Positions 5,417 to 5,718 of a stretch of 5,718 nt of DNA are shown here, one piece after another. Below the pieces are notes generated by a model. It did not search any database, was not told the origin of the DNA, and saw nothing but the letters and a program-made list of their open reading frames with translations. The position numbers and the translations under genes were made by a program. Source of the DNA: Chloroflexi bacterium RBG_16_48_8 (GTDB taxonomy: Bacteria; Chloroflexota; Anaerolineae; Anaerolineales; E44-bin32); NCBI GenBank assembly GCA_001795115.1, contig MGNI01000157.1, positions 1 through 5,718 of the forward strand, written 5' to 3'. The first letter of the stretch is position 1; each line of letters opens with the position of its first letter.

Positions 5417-5718
5417 GGTTGGCAGGCAGTTTGTGGATACGAACATCCTGGTTTACGCCCATGACAATTCCGCCGGTCCAAAGCGCCAGCGAGCGCTAGA
5501 TCTCATGGAAGAACTGTGGGAAAGCCATCTGGGTTGTCTCAGCGTCCAGGTTATGCATGAATTCTATGTGGTCACCACACAGAAAATCACCAGACCACTA
5601 GAACAAGAAACCGCAACACGGATCCTGCGTAATCTCGCACGTTGGCATCTCCATGCGCCGATCGCAGATGATGTCCTCGGAGCGATCGGCTTGCAGCAAC
5701 GCCATGGAAGTTCCTTCT
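5406..5718 (+). CDS. vapC: PIN-domain ribonuclease toxin (VapC-type), 3' end cut by window edge
   Basis: This is a type II toxin, predicted to be a Mg2+-dependent endoribonuclease that cleaves RNA and stops growth when its antitoxin is lost. It is open to the right edge: 104 residues are visible, and family members are usually about 130-145. It begins at ATG 5406 inside the last codons of the antitoxin (MSAEVGRQFVDTNILVYAHD). D11 in VDTN is the first PIN catalytic acid, and E52 in VMHEFYV is the second. The downstream segment DDVLGAIGLQQRHGSSF leads into the position where the family has W-D-A, carrying the third acid, which falls just outside the window. The pairing with an upstream RHH antitoxin supports the call. 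Intactness of the C-terminus cannot be judged. Confidence 0.88.
   Translation, partial: MSAEVGRQFVDTNILVYAHDNSAGPKRQRALDLMEELWESHLGCLSVQVMHEFYVVTTQKITRPLEQETATRILRNLARWHLHAPIADDVLGAIGLQQRHGSSF

Overview
The window looks like an accessory stretch of a bacterial genome. The lineage is probably a Chloroflexota (Anaerolineae-like) or similar environmental bacterium. This is inferred from a very large secreted protein with a Pro-Thr repeat linker, many beta-sandwich domains and a C-terminal membrane anchor, found next to an integron-type integrase and a toxin-antitoxin pair. No rRNA, tRNA or CRISPR array was seen, so the assignment is not firm.

Layout from left to right. Positions 1-512 (+) hold the 3' part of a decayed integron-integrase (IntI-type tyrosine recombinase) gene. 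It has three visible lesions: a 23-bp tandem duplication, an in-frame stop, and a short foreign insert that replaces codons in the catalytic region. Positions 513-1041 carry no convincing gene. They do contain a GC-rich block (about 668-778) that can fold on itself and may be a remnant of a group II intron or a cis-regulatory leader. A doubtful small membrane ORF (781-1131) follows it.

Positions 1042-4458 (-) encode the main gene, a 1138-residue secreted, membrane-anchored multidomain protein. It has a signal peptide, a TIG/Ig-like domain, a Pro-Thr linker, further beta-sandwich domains including a CARDB-like one, a putative zinc metalloprotease domain (HELCH followed by G and E, then three CxxC pairs), a second Ig-like domain and a C-terminal transmembrane helix. 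An 8-bp inverted repeat abuts its ribosome binding site. A small unrecognised ORF (4600-4854, -) lies upstream on the same strand.

Positions 5127-5718 (+) hold a type II toxin-antitoxin operon. It has a well-formed sigma-70-like promoter overlapping repeated TCGTG operator half-sites, a ribbon-helix-helix antitoxin (5174-5416), and an overlapping PIN-domain (VapC-type) toxin that runs off the right edge.

The genes do not form one pathway. The decayed recombinase and the toxin-antitoxin module mark the flanks as mobile or accessory DNA. The protease-like surface protein is the cargo most likely to be new.
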